A stretch of DNA of 40,859 bases from Mesostigma viride (lineage: Eukaryota > Streptophyta > Mesostigmatophyceae > Mesostigmatales > Mesostigmataceae). A program made the position numbers and the translations under genes. The notes below the pieces were generated by a model that saw nothing but the letters and a program-made list of their open reading frames with translations, was not told where the DNA came from and ran no database searches. The stretch lies in the NCBI GenBank assembly GCA_009746045.1, contig RPFO01001646.1, positions 1-40,859 of the forward strand, in the 5' to 3' direction. The stretch's first letter is position 1. Each line of letters starts with the position of its first letter. Shown here piece by piece: positions 10,643-18,284 of this stretch.

Positions 10643-10663
10643 TGGACACCATCCAAGGGTTAA

Positions 10664-10795
10664 AAGAAAAGGCTGGGGGAATGGCAATGGCCATTAAAGA
10701 CATCTGTTCAAGCTTCAAGCTGGAGTGAAGGACATTTCAAGCTACTTCAAGGGTCCCTGGCAGGGGATGTGATCCCTAAAGAAAAGAAGGGATTG
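10664..10795. other. Short flank between the TTAA element and the gypsy array
   Basis: No gene. Contains CAAGCTTCAAGCT-type short repeats. Ends in ATTG, the left copy of the gypsy target duplication. Confidence 0.5.
10792..10795. repeat. ATTG target-site duplication, left (gypsy array)
   Basis: ATTG directly precedes TGTCGCG at 10796. The same ATTG follows ...CGTGACA at 40090-40093. A 4-bp match alone has a chance of 1/256, but it coincides exactly with TG...CA ends on both sides. Confidence 0.7.
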
Positions 10796-10938
10796 TGTCG
10801 CGTCTGCGTGCCACAATCTCCGGCGCCACCATGGCGGCTGGCCACTCAGCTTAATTTGGTAAAACCCAAATGAGCTGAGCTGATGTGCCTGCCTTAACTG
10901 CATGCCCTGTGGGGTGGGCGAGGACCTGTCCCATGATT
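10796..10938 (-). repeat. Terminal repeat block B, 3'-terminal copy
   Basis: 143 bp identical to 12077-12219 and 21527-21669. It abuts block A at 10939 with no spacer, forming an LTR-LTR-type junction (minus strand CTTT|AATC), and ends the array at TGTC (plus strand). Confidence 0.85.
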
Positions 10939-11077
10939 AAAGAAAGGAGGGCTCTCAGCCGAGGACAAGGAACTGTCCCTCGTGCCTGATAACCACCTTA
11001 TTGCCTCCCCTGCTATAGAATAATGCTTTCAAAACACATACTTTGCACAGTCTGATGATGAAGCCGCACATGCGGAG

Positions 11078-11083
11078 TTTATT
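11078..11083 (-). promoter_or_regulatory. Poly(A) signal AATAAA in block A
   Basis: TTTATT on + is AATAAA on the element strand. It lies about 150 nt downstream of the predicted transcript start and would define the end of R. Same site in other copies at 20528-20533 and 39093-39098. Confidence 0.55.
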
Positions 11084-11229
11084 GAGAAAGTTAATACAAT
11101 TACAACACGTTGATAGTCTCAATATCGATGCACTCCATGCTCACGAGCCCGCAGTTAGGCAGCGCTCCATGACATGCTACCGGCCTTGCTCCCAAGGAAA
11201 GGGAGAAACACGAAGGCCACTAACGAGAG

Positions 11230-11244
11230 ACTCGAAGAGACTAC
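11230..11244 (-). promoter_or_regulatory. Self-primer candidate in block A
   Basis: On the element strand GTAGTCTCTTCGAGT, perfectly complementary over 15 nt to the site directly downstream of block A (20374-20388, 38939-38953). If the transcript begins here it could prime its own reverse transcription, as in Schizosaccharomyces Tf1. Other copies: 20680-20694 and 39245-39259. No TATA box is evident just upstream. Confidence 0.6.
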
Positions 11245-12070
11245 ACGCTGCGTGAGAGTCCTCTTCGACTATGAACCAAACCATTCGTCATGCCACACGC
11301 ATGACACACGCCACACTTGTCAGTCCAGCCAGGAATGCCAAAACTATCTTGCTGCCTGAACCATGCGAATAGAAACCGCATTCCAGTTGCCGTCCTGGCT
11401 TTCTACCACACATGCCAACAAAAGCAGGAAGGCATCCCGACAAATCTAAATTGCTACCCTGTTGCCGATCTCATCTCCTAGAGGCTCCGGCATTTCTGTC
11501 CCTGGGAATGTCCGACATTGAGTCACGTCCAGCAAGGTCGAAGCATAATATCCTTCAGACAATCTGCACGCTCACACCTTGCGTGTGAGTGGCCCAGCAA
11601 ACATTGCGTCTAATCGTTCCTTTCTAGAAGAAATCCCTTTTTAGGGCTGCCAGCGATTTCGCATTCATTCCAGCGATCTGGCTCCGCACCGCAAATTGTC
11701 CTTTTCCATTTTCTGTCCAGTCCTCATAACGTTGACCCGCTATTCTACACCACAAAGACACCTGGCCTGTCAATAGCCTCGGCGCTGTTGAAGTCCAGCA
11801 GTCCAGCTTCAGCTCCAGCTGTCCACTAACACGCGTATGATCCTCTCGACGCTGCACACTTGTGCTGCCGTCCGCTCAAGTCAGTGCTGCGCGCCCAGCT
11901 GTGCCTGGCCCGGCGCGCGTGCACGTACACTTTCGTCCGCTCTTATGCTGCAAGTGCTAGTGTCCCCCCCGGTCACTAGCCTTTGTCGAAAATGCGTAGA
12001 AGACAAATTCCTTGCGCACGTCACCGGTCTTGTGCATAGTGGGCGCCCGGATGACATAGCGCGCGTCCGT

Positions 12071-12080
12071 GACAGCTGTC
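12071..12080. other. Palindromic B.A junction GACAGCTGTC
   Basis: The 3' end of B (...GACA on the element strand) and the 5' end of A (TGTC...) meet with the spacer GC. Exactly these TGTC/GACA words are the outer ends of the array at 10796 and 40089. Second copy at 21521-21530. Confidence 0.75.
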
Positions 12081-12219
12081 GCGTCTGCGTGCCACAATCT
12101 CCGGCGCCACCATGGCGGCTGGCCACTCAGCTTAATTTGGTAAAACCCAAATGAGCTGAGCTGATGTGCCTGCCTTAACTGCATGCCCTGTGGGGTGGGC
12201 GAGGACCTGTCCCATGATT
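12077..12219 (-). repeat. Terminal repeat block B, E1 internal-side copy
   Basis: 143 bp that directly follow the polypurine tract of E1 on the element strand and precede block A after a GC spacer. Confidence 0.85.
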
Positions 12220-12228
12220 CCCCCCCTC
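12220..12228 (-). promoter_or_regulatory. Polypurine tract of E1
   Basis: On the element strand GAGGGGGGG lies immediately before block B and 17 nt after the pol stop. It is the expected plus-strand primer position and defines the start of the reverse-transcribed repeat as B.A. Same tract in E2 at 21670-21678. Confidence 0.65.
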
Positions 12229-12245
12229 GCTGGCGACCGGCCCCA

Positions 12246-15200
12246 TCACGAAGACAGCGATCGTACCAAGACAAGGGCAGCGGTGACCGCAGTCAAGCTG
12301 CGGGAGGTAAACTGCGCAGCGGTGCACACTGGACAAAACCAATCCCCCTCCGGAATGCTGGTGACCACGGGCTGCAAGCACTGCATGTGCCAACCACAGT
12401 TACACTGATCACACAATAACATGGACTCCGCCTGATCGACCCGGTGACAAACCTGACACTGGGCGTCCTTGACTCGGCGAGATGTGTGCGGTTGGAGGTC
12501 GTGGACCAAATTGGGCAGTGAGCAGGGACTGAGATTGCTGAGGTTGTCTGTCGTACGGCTCCCGTCGGCGCCCTCCAAAATTGCCACTCCCGATGGTTTG
12601 ATAGCCACAATGCGCAAAATGGTGGGCCCCGCCTCCACATCCAAAGTGTGCTTCAGCTGAGTGCGCAGGAAAACATACTGCCCTGGCCTAAACCGCAGCT
12701 GGCGAGCCATGTATGCGCCCCCCCGGCGCTGAGCGTAACGCAGGGAGTCCCTGTGCTGAGCAATGAACAAGTTGTTCATCGCGATGGGCATGACCTTCTT
12801 AAAAGTCTCTGCCCTGGCCAGCACCTCAACCAAAAATTGCTGAGCGTTGTCGAAGGCCATGGGTTCGGGGTGCGCAACCTGTGCCTCCGTAGGCAAAAGA
12901 GGATTACGCCCGAACAGAAGGAAATACGGGGAGAAGGTAGCGAGAGACTCCTGGGGAGACATGCGATAACCCATGGCAATCCATGCCAACTCGCGATCCC
13001 ACCTGGCCGACTCCGGCACCTGCAGGCTCCACTTGCGCAGCGCCTGCTTGACGGTCTGCACCAATCTCTCAGCCAAACCATTGGCCTGAGGATGCTCCCG
13101 AGAAGTGCGACGGTGATCAATAAGACATCCATCCAGCAACTCCTGGAACTCACCCCTGAACTCACCACCCTGGTCCGTGACTACCTCCGCGGGAGCCCCA
13201 AACCTGGTGATGATGTCTGCAAAATGCTTCGCTGTGGTAGCGGCATGCTTGTCAGCAATGGGGATCAACTCAACCCATTTGCTAAAGCTCTCCACGCATA
13301 CCATGACATAGAGGTTGCCGTCAGGGCTCTCCTGAAACGGCCCGCACAGATCGACGTGCCAGCGATAAAACAAGCCCTTGATGGGAAGCGACATCAGCTC
13401 CTTGGCACCATGATCTGCGCTAAAGTTAGCCTTGGTTCGAGCACACGGGACACAGCTGGCCACTACCTGGGCCACTGTGTGTCGCATGTTATTCCACCAA
13501 TAGCTGGTCCGTACGAGGCTGAGCGTGCGATTGCCACCCAAGTGACCATACCGCTCGTGGTACGCCTGCACTATAGCAACGCGCTTGTCAGGCGGTGGGA
13601 CGACCACCCTACGCTTGCCCAACAGCTTGTACAAAACCCCATCTTCCCAACCATAGGTTGCAGCCCTGTGCTGCACCCTGTTCAACTCCGTCGCCTTCTG
13701 AGCAGGAGTCCAATCGACTGGAGTAGGAGTCAAGACAGCACCCTGCACTTGCTCCAAAACTCGACCATCTAGCCAGATATCAGCGGTGTAGCAATCAGCA
13801 AGAGAGCTACGCGCTAAGAGAGCCTGCACAGCGATCAGCTGCTGCAGAGAAGGATCAATGTCAAAGGACAGAGACCTACCCTCTTCCATAGCGCACACAG
13901 CTTTGGATGGCGTGAATGGCGACGGCCGCACCGGGTCGTCGCTGATGCCGAAGTCCGCCACAGAGTACTCGACACTGCGCCACCACGCCTCCTCCTCATC
14001 GTCGGCCGCATACCCAGCAGCGTTCACAAAGACCACAGAACCCGACGAGCCCTCGGCACCCATGGCCCGGGCTCCAGTGTGGTCAACAGTGGTAGGCATG
14101 GCGTATCGGGATAGCACATCGGCGTTGACATGGTCCTTGCCGGCCCGATGCACAATGGTCATGTGGTACTCCTGGATAATCATGGCCCATCGGGCGAGCT
14201 TACCCGTCAGGTTGGTGTTGGTCATTAGCCACTGAAGCGGCTGGTGGTCTGTCACCAGAGTAAACACGCGCCCAACTAAATACGGGCGAAAGTGCTTGAT
14301 GGCCCACACCACAGCCAGTGCCTCCCCCTCATAGGAAGAATACCGGCTCTCCGCTGGGTTGTTGCTGCGACTAGCATAAGCAATAACGTGCTCGCGCCCA
14401 TCACCATCCTTTTGCGCCAAGACCGCACCCAGTCCTACCTTGGACCAGTCGGTATATAACACAAACGGCAAAGCATAGTCAGGGGCGCGCAGAATCGGGG
14501 CCGACGTGAGCTCCTGCTTGATTGTCTCGATGGCGCGTTGCTGTGCGGGACCCCACGCCCACACGCACCCCTTCTTGAGTAACTCGGTCAAGGGCTTCAC
14601 CTTGCTGCTGAAGTTCTCAATGTAACCTCGGTAATAGCCAGCCAAACCCAAATACGCCCGCACCCCTGAGACATCCGTGGGTACGGCGGCCTGCACAATG
14701 GATTCGACCTTGGCGGCATCAGGCGTCCGGCCACCCGGCACAATCTGATGACCAAGGAATGAGAGGGTCCGCTGGGCGAACTTGCACTTCTCAGGGTGCA
14801 GCCGCATATTATGCTCCTCGAGAGCCAAGCGAACCTGCTCCAAGTGCGCCAGGTGCTCCTCAAATGTCGCGCTAAAGACGATTACATCATCAATGTAACA
14901 AGCGGCGAAAGGAAGACCTGCAAGCACTTTGTCCATAGCTCGTTGGAAAACAGCACTAGCGTTGCGGTGCCCAAAGGGCATGCGCACCCACTCATACAAA
15001 TTGCCGCCCCCCCAGAATGCAAGCTTCCGCTGATCCTCCGGCGCAACTGCGATCTGATGAAAGCCGCTACGCAGGTCCAGCGAGGACACAAACTTCACAT
15101 GAGGAGATATCTTATCCAGGACATCATCCACACGTGGCATGGGGTAACGGTCCACGGGTGTGTGTGCATTCAGCAACCGCAGATCGGTGGCCATGCGCAT

Positions 15201-18200
15201 ACCCGTCCATGCCCCGGTGATAGCGTCCTTCTTGGGCGCAACGACAACGGCAGCGGCATAGCTGGAGGAAGATTGCCTGATGATACCGGCATCCTCTAAC
15301 TCCTTGCATTGCTCGGCTACAAAATCCAACTCGGCCTGACTCAGGCGATGCTGGCGTCGGAACAAAGGGGTGTCAGTGTCCAATGGAACACGCATGGTCC
15401 CACCATTGAAACACCCCAGTTCATCACTTGTGAAAGCGAAGGCCCCCCTTGCAGTGCCTAGCCACTTTAGCATGGCTGAGCGCTGCGCATCAGAAAGGTG
15501 TTCGCCAATAGCCCAGGGGTGCGTATCCGCGGGATCACCCACAGCTACCGCATGTGCCTCAAGATGCGGCGCCCTAGCCGCATCGTCGTGGAACAAGGAA
15601 AAGGCTGCCACGCCTGGTGTGACACCCACCGCCGGAGCCTCGCGTGCCGCACGGTGTATTACCCGATGCAGCGTGGGCTCGCCGGCCAGCACGGTGCTGG
15701 TCAGCAGGGCGGTCATGAGAATGATAGTCCACACCTGTCGCAGACGCCACCCCCATGCTGATGAAGTCCCCGTCGCTGCAGGGCGCTTCAGTTTGGCTGC
15801 GCGCGCCTCAACCTGCTGAGGCGGATTGGCTGGGGACGCCCCCCCAGACTGGCGCACGGCAACCGATGCAAGCAGCACATACCCGACCTGCAACACCGAC
15901 ATAGCCTGGCCTATCAAAGACCAGCGCTCACTCTCGAGCACGCCCGGCAGCGCCGAGGCCCCGACATGAAAACCCATGCTGGCCTCACGAAATTCTGCGG
16001 GTGGCTGCACCAACAGACCGGTGGTAGTGTCCCAAACGAGACCCTTACCCCGATCACGGTATGCTGTCGACCCTTGGTAACTGACCAGGGTCGGCAGTGC
16101 ACACATGGGGCTCCCGACCCGGTTGACGCGTGCATACGGTGGGCGATCCTCGCTATCCACCTTCTGCGTGACTAGGTGGGAAGGCAATGCTACCTCCGCA
16201 GACACACTCGGATGCTGCCTTGCTACGGCCCCCAAGACCGCCTGCACATCGGTCGCACACGCCACGTTGGTCCAATAGGCACGCAAACGATGCGTGAGCC
16301 CACCCAGCCCTGCGTTGTCACACACGATGGGCTCCCCCAGGAGTGCCACGATTGTAGCCCAGTCCTCCCGCACCGCCTGATGTGGGCTGTCACCCGCCAC
16401 AACGTTCTCAAACAGATACGCAGGCGGATGGGGCTGACGCGACTGCAACAGTCCCACCACACGCAACAGTTCCCAGAACAGCGCGCTACGCGGATCGGCT
16501 AGCCCCCGCCCTTGCCCTGCCTGGCTCAGGCCCTGGCACTCCCAACCCGCAATTACCAAGTCGATGGCATGATGCCTGCGCAACAACTGCTGCACCTGCA
16601 CCTCACCGATGGCTCGGATATCTTGAGGACATTCCCCAAACGGGTCACGCCATGCTGATGGCGGAAACTGCGCGGGATACTCTCGCGACAACACGCCACA
16701 GTGACTGAAGTACACCTGACGCGCCTTGTGCGATGGCTCTACCGCGATGAGTTTACGGCACACGCCGCCTGCGGCCAAAAAGCCTGCAATGCCCCCTCCG
16801 ATCCCCGCAAACAGTTCCAACACTACCGCACCCTTGGCAAAATCAGGGGCCTGCGGTAAGATTGCAGCAGAAAAATTACCTTGGGCCTCCGAGACACCCG
16901 GTTGCAGCAAAGTGAGGCCATGGCTGGCCATCTGAGGAATGGTGATGACGGCTTCAGTTACCCGCTTGCGCATAGCCAGCTGCCGCGTGGACGTCACAGC
17001 ATCCAGCGACCACTGCGTGCGCATCTTGGCAATGCTCGCCGTTGGCTGGGGCAGCACCGTCCGATGCTTGTCCCACGCCGATGAGCCCGCCGCCCGTACC
17101 TCCACCATGCTGACCTCCACCACGCCCGCAGCCGCGGAAGGGTTGAGGCGTGCAGCCCCGGCTGAAGAACTGAAGCATGAGACCGGCACGCTGGCCCGCT
17201 TCAGGCCAGCCCCATCCCAATCAGGGATGTAAGATGCCTCCTCCGCCCTATAGTCCACCTGAACCATGGCGCGAGCAAGGACATCCACCCCGAGTAGTGC
17301 GGAATATCCACACTTGTTGACCACCAGCGCATACGCGGACACGGTGGTCATGCTAGAGGCGCGCAACGGATTGAAAATCACGTTGACTTTAACCGCCGTC
17401 ATAGCGTACGGCTTACTAGCCGGACCCTGCCAACCTGACACAGACACGGGGCTTTCCACTAAGCCACCGTTCTCGTAGGTCAGGTTCAGCATGGTGGCCA
17501 AGTCCGTGCTGATGACTAGCGGCTGAGCACCGCTATCAAGCTTGACTGCGCCAACCAACGGACATGTCACCATGTCGCTCCATACATCTCCACAGGCTCC
17601 AACTGCTTGGAACGCCATGGACGGCTCACCATTGGGGTATGGAACCACCGTGGGAACCTGGGGGACTGCACTAGTGCGCTGCTGGCTACTTGTGCTGACC
17701 ACTCCCGCTTGCACCACGGGCACTGCGGCTTCTACCGGCTGGCGCCCGTAGGTGACGGACTCAGAATTGCGCAAGGTGCGCACATCATGCCCATCTGCGA
17801 ACAACTGGATCTCGGACACAACCGACCCCAGCCACTCAACCCCCTTCTGCCCGAAGGTGTCGACCACCTGCCGTGCTGAAAACATGGGTACGTCCACAAT
17901 GAACGGCATTGGGTACACAGGCGCCAATCGCCTACGCTGCTCCAGCCCAGCAGGGTTCGCATGCTCAAAAGCAGATTGCACCCCAGCCAGCGGCATGGAA
18001 AAGGACGCGGGCAACTGCCCGGCAGGCAACATGGGTGCCTGCTGAAAAGAAAGCGGGCTGCGTGCCTGCTTGCCTTTGGTAGCCTCCGCAGCGTTGATCT
18101 CGACGTCACCCGGCATGGGCGCCCAGAATGGGTCCTCCCGGTACACCGTCTCGAATTGGTTGGGGGGCGCCGTCGCCTCCTCACCATGCTTGATGGCAGC

Positions 18201-18284
18201 CACCTGGGCTTCCATCGAGTCGGTCTTGCCCGCCATCTCGGCGAAGTGGACCGTCTTGATGCCCGCGGCTGGACACTTGTTCAT
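12246..18284 (-). CDS. E1 pol: protease, C5-DNA methyltransferase, RT, RNase H, integrase, PHD
   Basis: 2012 residues from the first Met; the frame continues upstream into gag. Domains by residue: aspartic protease 240-345 (active site LDSGA, D250; LLG 330-332); C5-cytosine methyltransferase 485-806 (motif I FAGIGG 492-497, motif IV WECQ with catalytic C583, motif VI ENV 626-628, motif VIII THRLR 664-668, motif X IGQAMS 791-796); hydrophobic segment 848-868; RT about 970-1200 (LDLRSGFHQ with D1070, YIDD 1130-1133); RNase H 1270-1392 (D1279, E1321, D1346, D1389); integrase with HHCC (H1576, H1581, C1611, C1614) and DDE (D1645, D1704, E1739); beta-barrel-like linker; PHD finger 1943-1987 (C4HC3). 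All key residues are present, so pol looks intact. Confidence 0.93.
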   Translation of the reverse strand: MNKCPAAGIKTVHFAEMAGKTDSMEAQVAAIKHGEEATAPPNQFETVYREDPFWAPMPGDVEINAAEATKGKQARSPLSFQQAPMLPAGQLPASFSMPLAGVQSAFEHANPAGLEQRRRLAPVYPMPFIVDVPMFSARQVVDTFGQKGVEWLGSVVSEIQLFADGHDVRTLRNSESVTYGRQPVEAAVPVVQAGVVSTSSQQRTSAVPQVPTVVPYPNGEPSMAFQAVGACGDVWSDMVTCPLVGAVKLDSGAQPLVISTDLATMLNLTYENGGLVESPVSVSGWQGPASKPYAMTAVKVNVIFNPLRASSMTTVSAYALVVNKCGYSALLGVDVLARAMVQVDYRAEEASYIPDWDGAGLKRASVPVSCFSSSAGAARLNPSAAAGVVEVSMVEVRAAGSSAWDKHRTVLPQPTASIAKMRTQWSLDAVTSTRQLAMRKRVTEAVITIPQMASHGLTLLQPGVSEAQGNFSAAILPQAPDFAKGAVVLELFAGIGGGIAGFLAAGGVCRKLIAVEPSHKARQVYFSHCGVLSREYPAQFPPSAWRDPFGECPQDIRAIGEVQVQQLLRRHHAIDLVIAGWECQGLSQAGQGRGLADPRSALFWELLRVVGLLQSRQPHPPAYLFENVVAGDSPHQAVREDWATIVALLGEPIVCDNAGLGGLTHRLRAYWTNVACATDVQAVLGAVARQHPSVSAEVALPSHLVTQKVDSEDRPPYARVNRVGSPMCALPTLVSYQGSTAYRDRGKGLVWDTTTGLLVQPPAEFREASMGFHVGASALPGVLESERWSLIGQAMSVLQVGYVLLASVAVRQSGGASPANPPQQVEARAAKLKRPAATGTSSAWGWRLRQVWTIILMTALLTSTVLAGEPTLHRVIHRAAREAPAVGVTPGVAAFSLFHDDAARAPHLEAHAVAVGDPADTHPWAIGEHLSDAQRSAMLKWLGTARGAFAFTSDELGCFNGGTMRVPLDTDTPLFRRQHRLSQAELDFVAEQCKELEDAGIIRQSSSSYAAAVVVAPKKDAITGAWTGMRMATDLRLLNAHTPVDRYPMPRVDDVLDKISPHVKFVSSLDLRSGFHQIAVAPEDQRKLAFWGGGNLYEWVRMPFGHRNASAVFQRAMDKVLAGLPFAACYIDDVIVFSATFEEHLAHLEQVRLALEEHNMRLHPEKCKFAQRTLSFLGHQIVPGGRTPDAAKVESIVQAAVPTDVSGVRAYLGLAGYYRGYIENFSSKVKPLTELLKKGCVWAWGPAQQRAIETIKQELTSAPILRAPDYALPFVLYTDWSKVGLGAVLAQKDGDGREHVIAYASRSNNPAESRYSSYEGEALAVVWAIKHFRPYLVGRVFTLVTDHQPLQWLMTNTNLTGKLARWAMIIQEYHMTIVHRAGKDHVNADVLSRYAMPTTVDHTGARAMGAEGSSGSVVFVNAAGYAADDEEEAWWRSVEYSVADFGISDDPVRPSPFTPSKAVCAMEEGRSLSFDIDPSLQQLIAVQALLARSSLADCYTADIWLDGRVLEQVQGAVLTPTPVDWTPAQKATELNRVQHRAATYGWEDGVLYKLLGKRRVVVPPPDKRVAIVQAYHERYGHLGGNRTLSLVRTSYWWNNMRHTVAQVVASCVPCARTKANFSADHGAKELMSLPIKGLFYRWHVDLCGPFQESPDGNLYVMVCVESFSKWVELIPIADKHAATTAKHFADIITRFGAPAEVVTDQGGEFRGEFQELLDGCLIDHRRTSREHPQANGLAERLVQTVKQALRKWSLQVPESARWDRELAWIAMGYRMSPQESLATFSPYFLLFGRNPLLPTEAQVAHPEPMAFDNAQQFLVEVLARAETFKKVMPIAMNNLFIAQHRDSLRYAQRRGGAYMARQLRFRPGQYVFLRTQLKHTLDVEAGPTILRIVAIKPSGVAILEGADGSRTTDNLSNLSPCSLPNLVHDLQPHTSRRVKDAQCQVCHRVDQAESMLLCDQCNCGWHMQCLQPVVTSIPEGDWFCPVCTAAQFTSRSLTAVTAALVLVRSLSS
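12315..12467 (-). other. PHD finger at the C terminus of the gypsy integrase
   Basis: Pattern C-x2-C-x11-C-x2-C-x4-H-x2-C-x14-C-x2-C with the typical MLLCD, GWHMQCL and GDWFCPVC core. PHD fingers commonly read the histone H3 tail. In chromoviruses a chromodomain occupies this position and guides integration. By analogy this finger may guide integration to a chromatin state; that is inference. Confidence 0.9.
12718..12724. other. C7 run that keeps the pol frame in E1
   Basis: E1 has seven C here; the matching run in E2 (22168-22173) has six, which breaks E2 pol just before the PHD region. Confidence 0.85.
15867..16832 (-). other. C5-cytosine DNA methyltransferase domain in E1 pol
   Basis: Contains the ordered core motifs of the Dnmt/Dcm family: SAM-binding FAGIGG (16794-16811), the catalytic Cys loop (Cys codon 16536-16538) with WECQ instead of the common PPCQ, ENV, an Arg-rich motif VIII and a GQAM motif X. 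The length of about 320 residues fits a complete catalytic domain without regulatory modules. It lies between protease and RT, so it would be released or kept with Pol. Expected activity is methyl transfer from S-adenosylmethionine to cytosine C5. Host- or retroelement-derived origin is not decidable here. Confidence 0.9.

Larger units (their letters stand above)
8567..10659. mobile_element. Second TTAA-flanked non-autonomous transposon, 2.09 kb
   Basis: The left end TTAA-CCCTTAAATGGT (8563-8578) mirrors the right end, whose complement reads TTAA-CCCTTGGATGGT (10648-10663). CCCTT ends next to TTAA are typical of piggyBac-like elements. Inside both ends lie 26-bp boxes of the form ACTGGT-N14-ACCAGT, which strengthens the pairing. 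No transposase or other gene is recognisable; 9166-9399 (+) is a short frame without motif. The ends are more diverged than those of the 2006-6685 element, so this insertion looks older. Confidence 0.7.
10939..12074 (-). repeat. Terminal repeat block A, 3' copy
   Basis: 1136 bp, repeated at 20389-21524 and 38954-40089. On the - strand it runs TGTCACGG...CCTTTCTTT. It holds a 15-nt self-primer candidate (11230-11244) and an AATAAA signal (11083-11078). No coding function is assigned to the short frames inside it. Confidence 0.9.

Noticed and set aside
10778-10795. AAAGAAAAGAAGGG resembles the start of block A (AAAGAAAGGAGGG), suggesting a degenerate LTR remnant next to B
   Set aside because: Similarity stops after 13 bases, and the ATTG duplication plus TGTC end place the array boundary at 10796, so this is flank.
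11837-12154. 105-codon frame in block A conserved in copies
   Set aside because: Conservation is explained by recent duplication of A; no domain, and it runs through the B.A junction.
10939-12219. Conventional LTR AATC...CTTT (1281 bp) as the integrated repeat
   Set aside because: It fits primer site and polypurine tract, but the array ends lie at TGTC/GACA with ATTG duplications, lack B at the 5' end and have an extra B at the 3' end. Kept only as the predicted cDNA repeat.
12648-13772. 374-codon frame on + and other + frames across the gypsy copies
   Set aside because: Antisense shadows of the pol gene with no motif; repeated only because the element is repeated.
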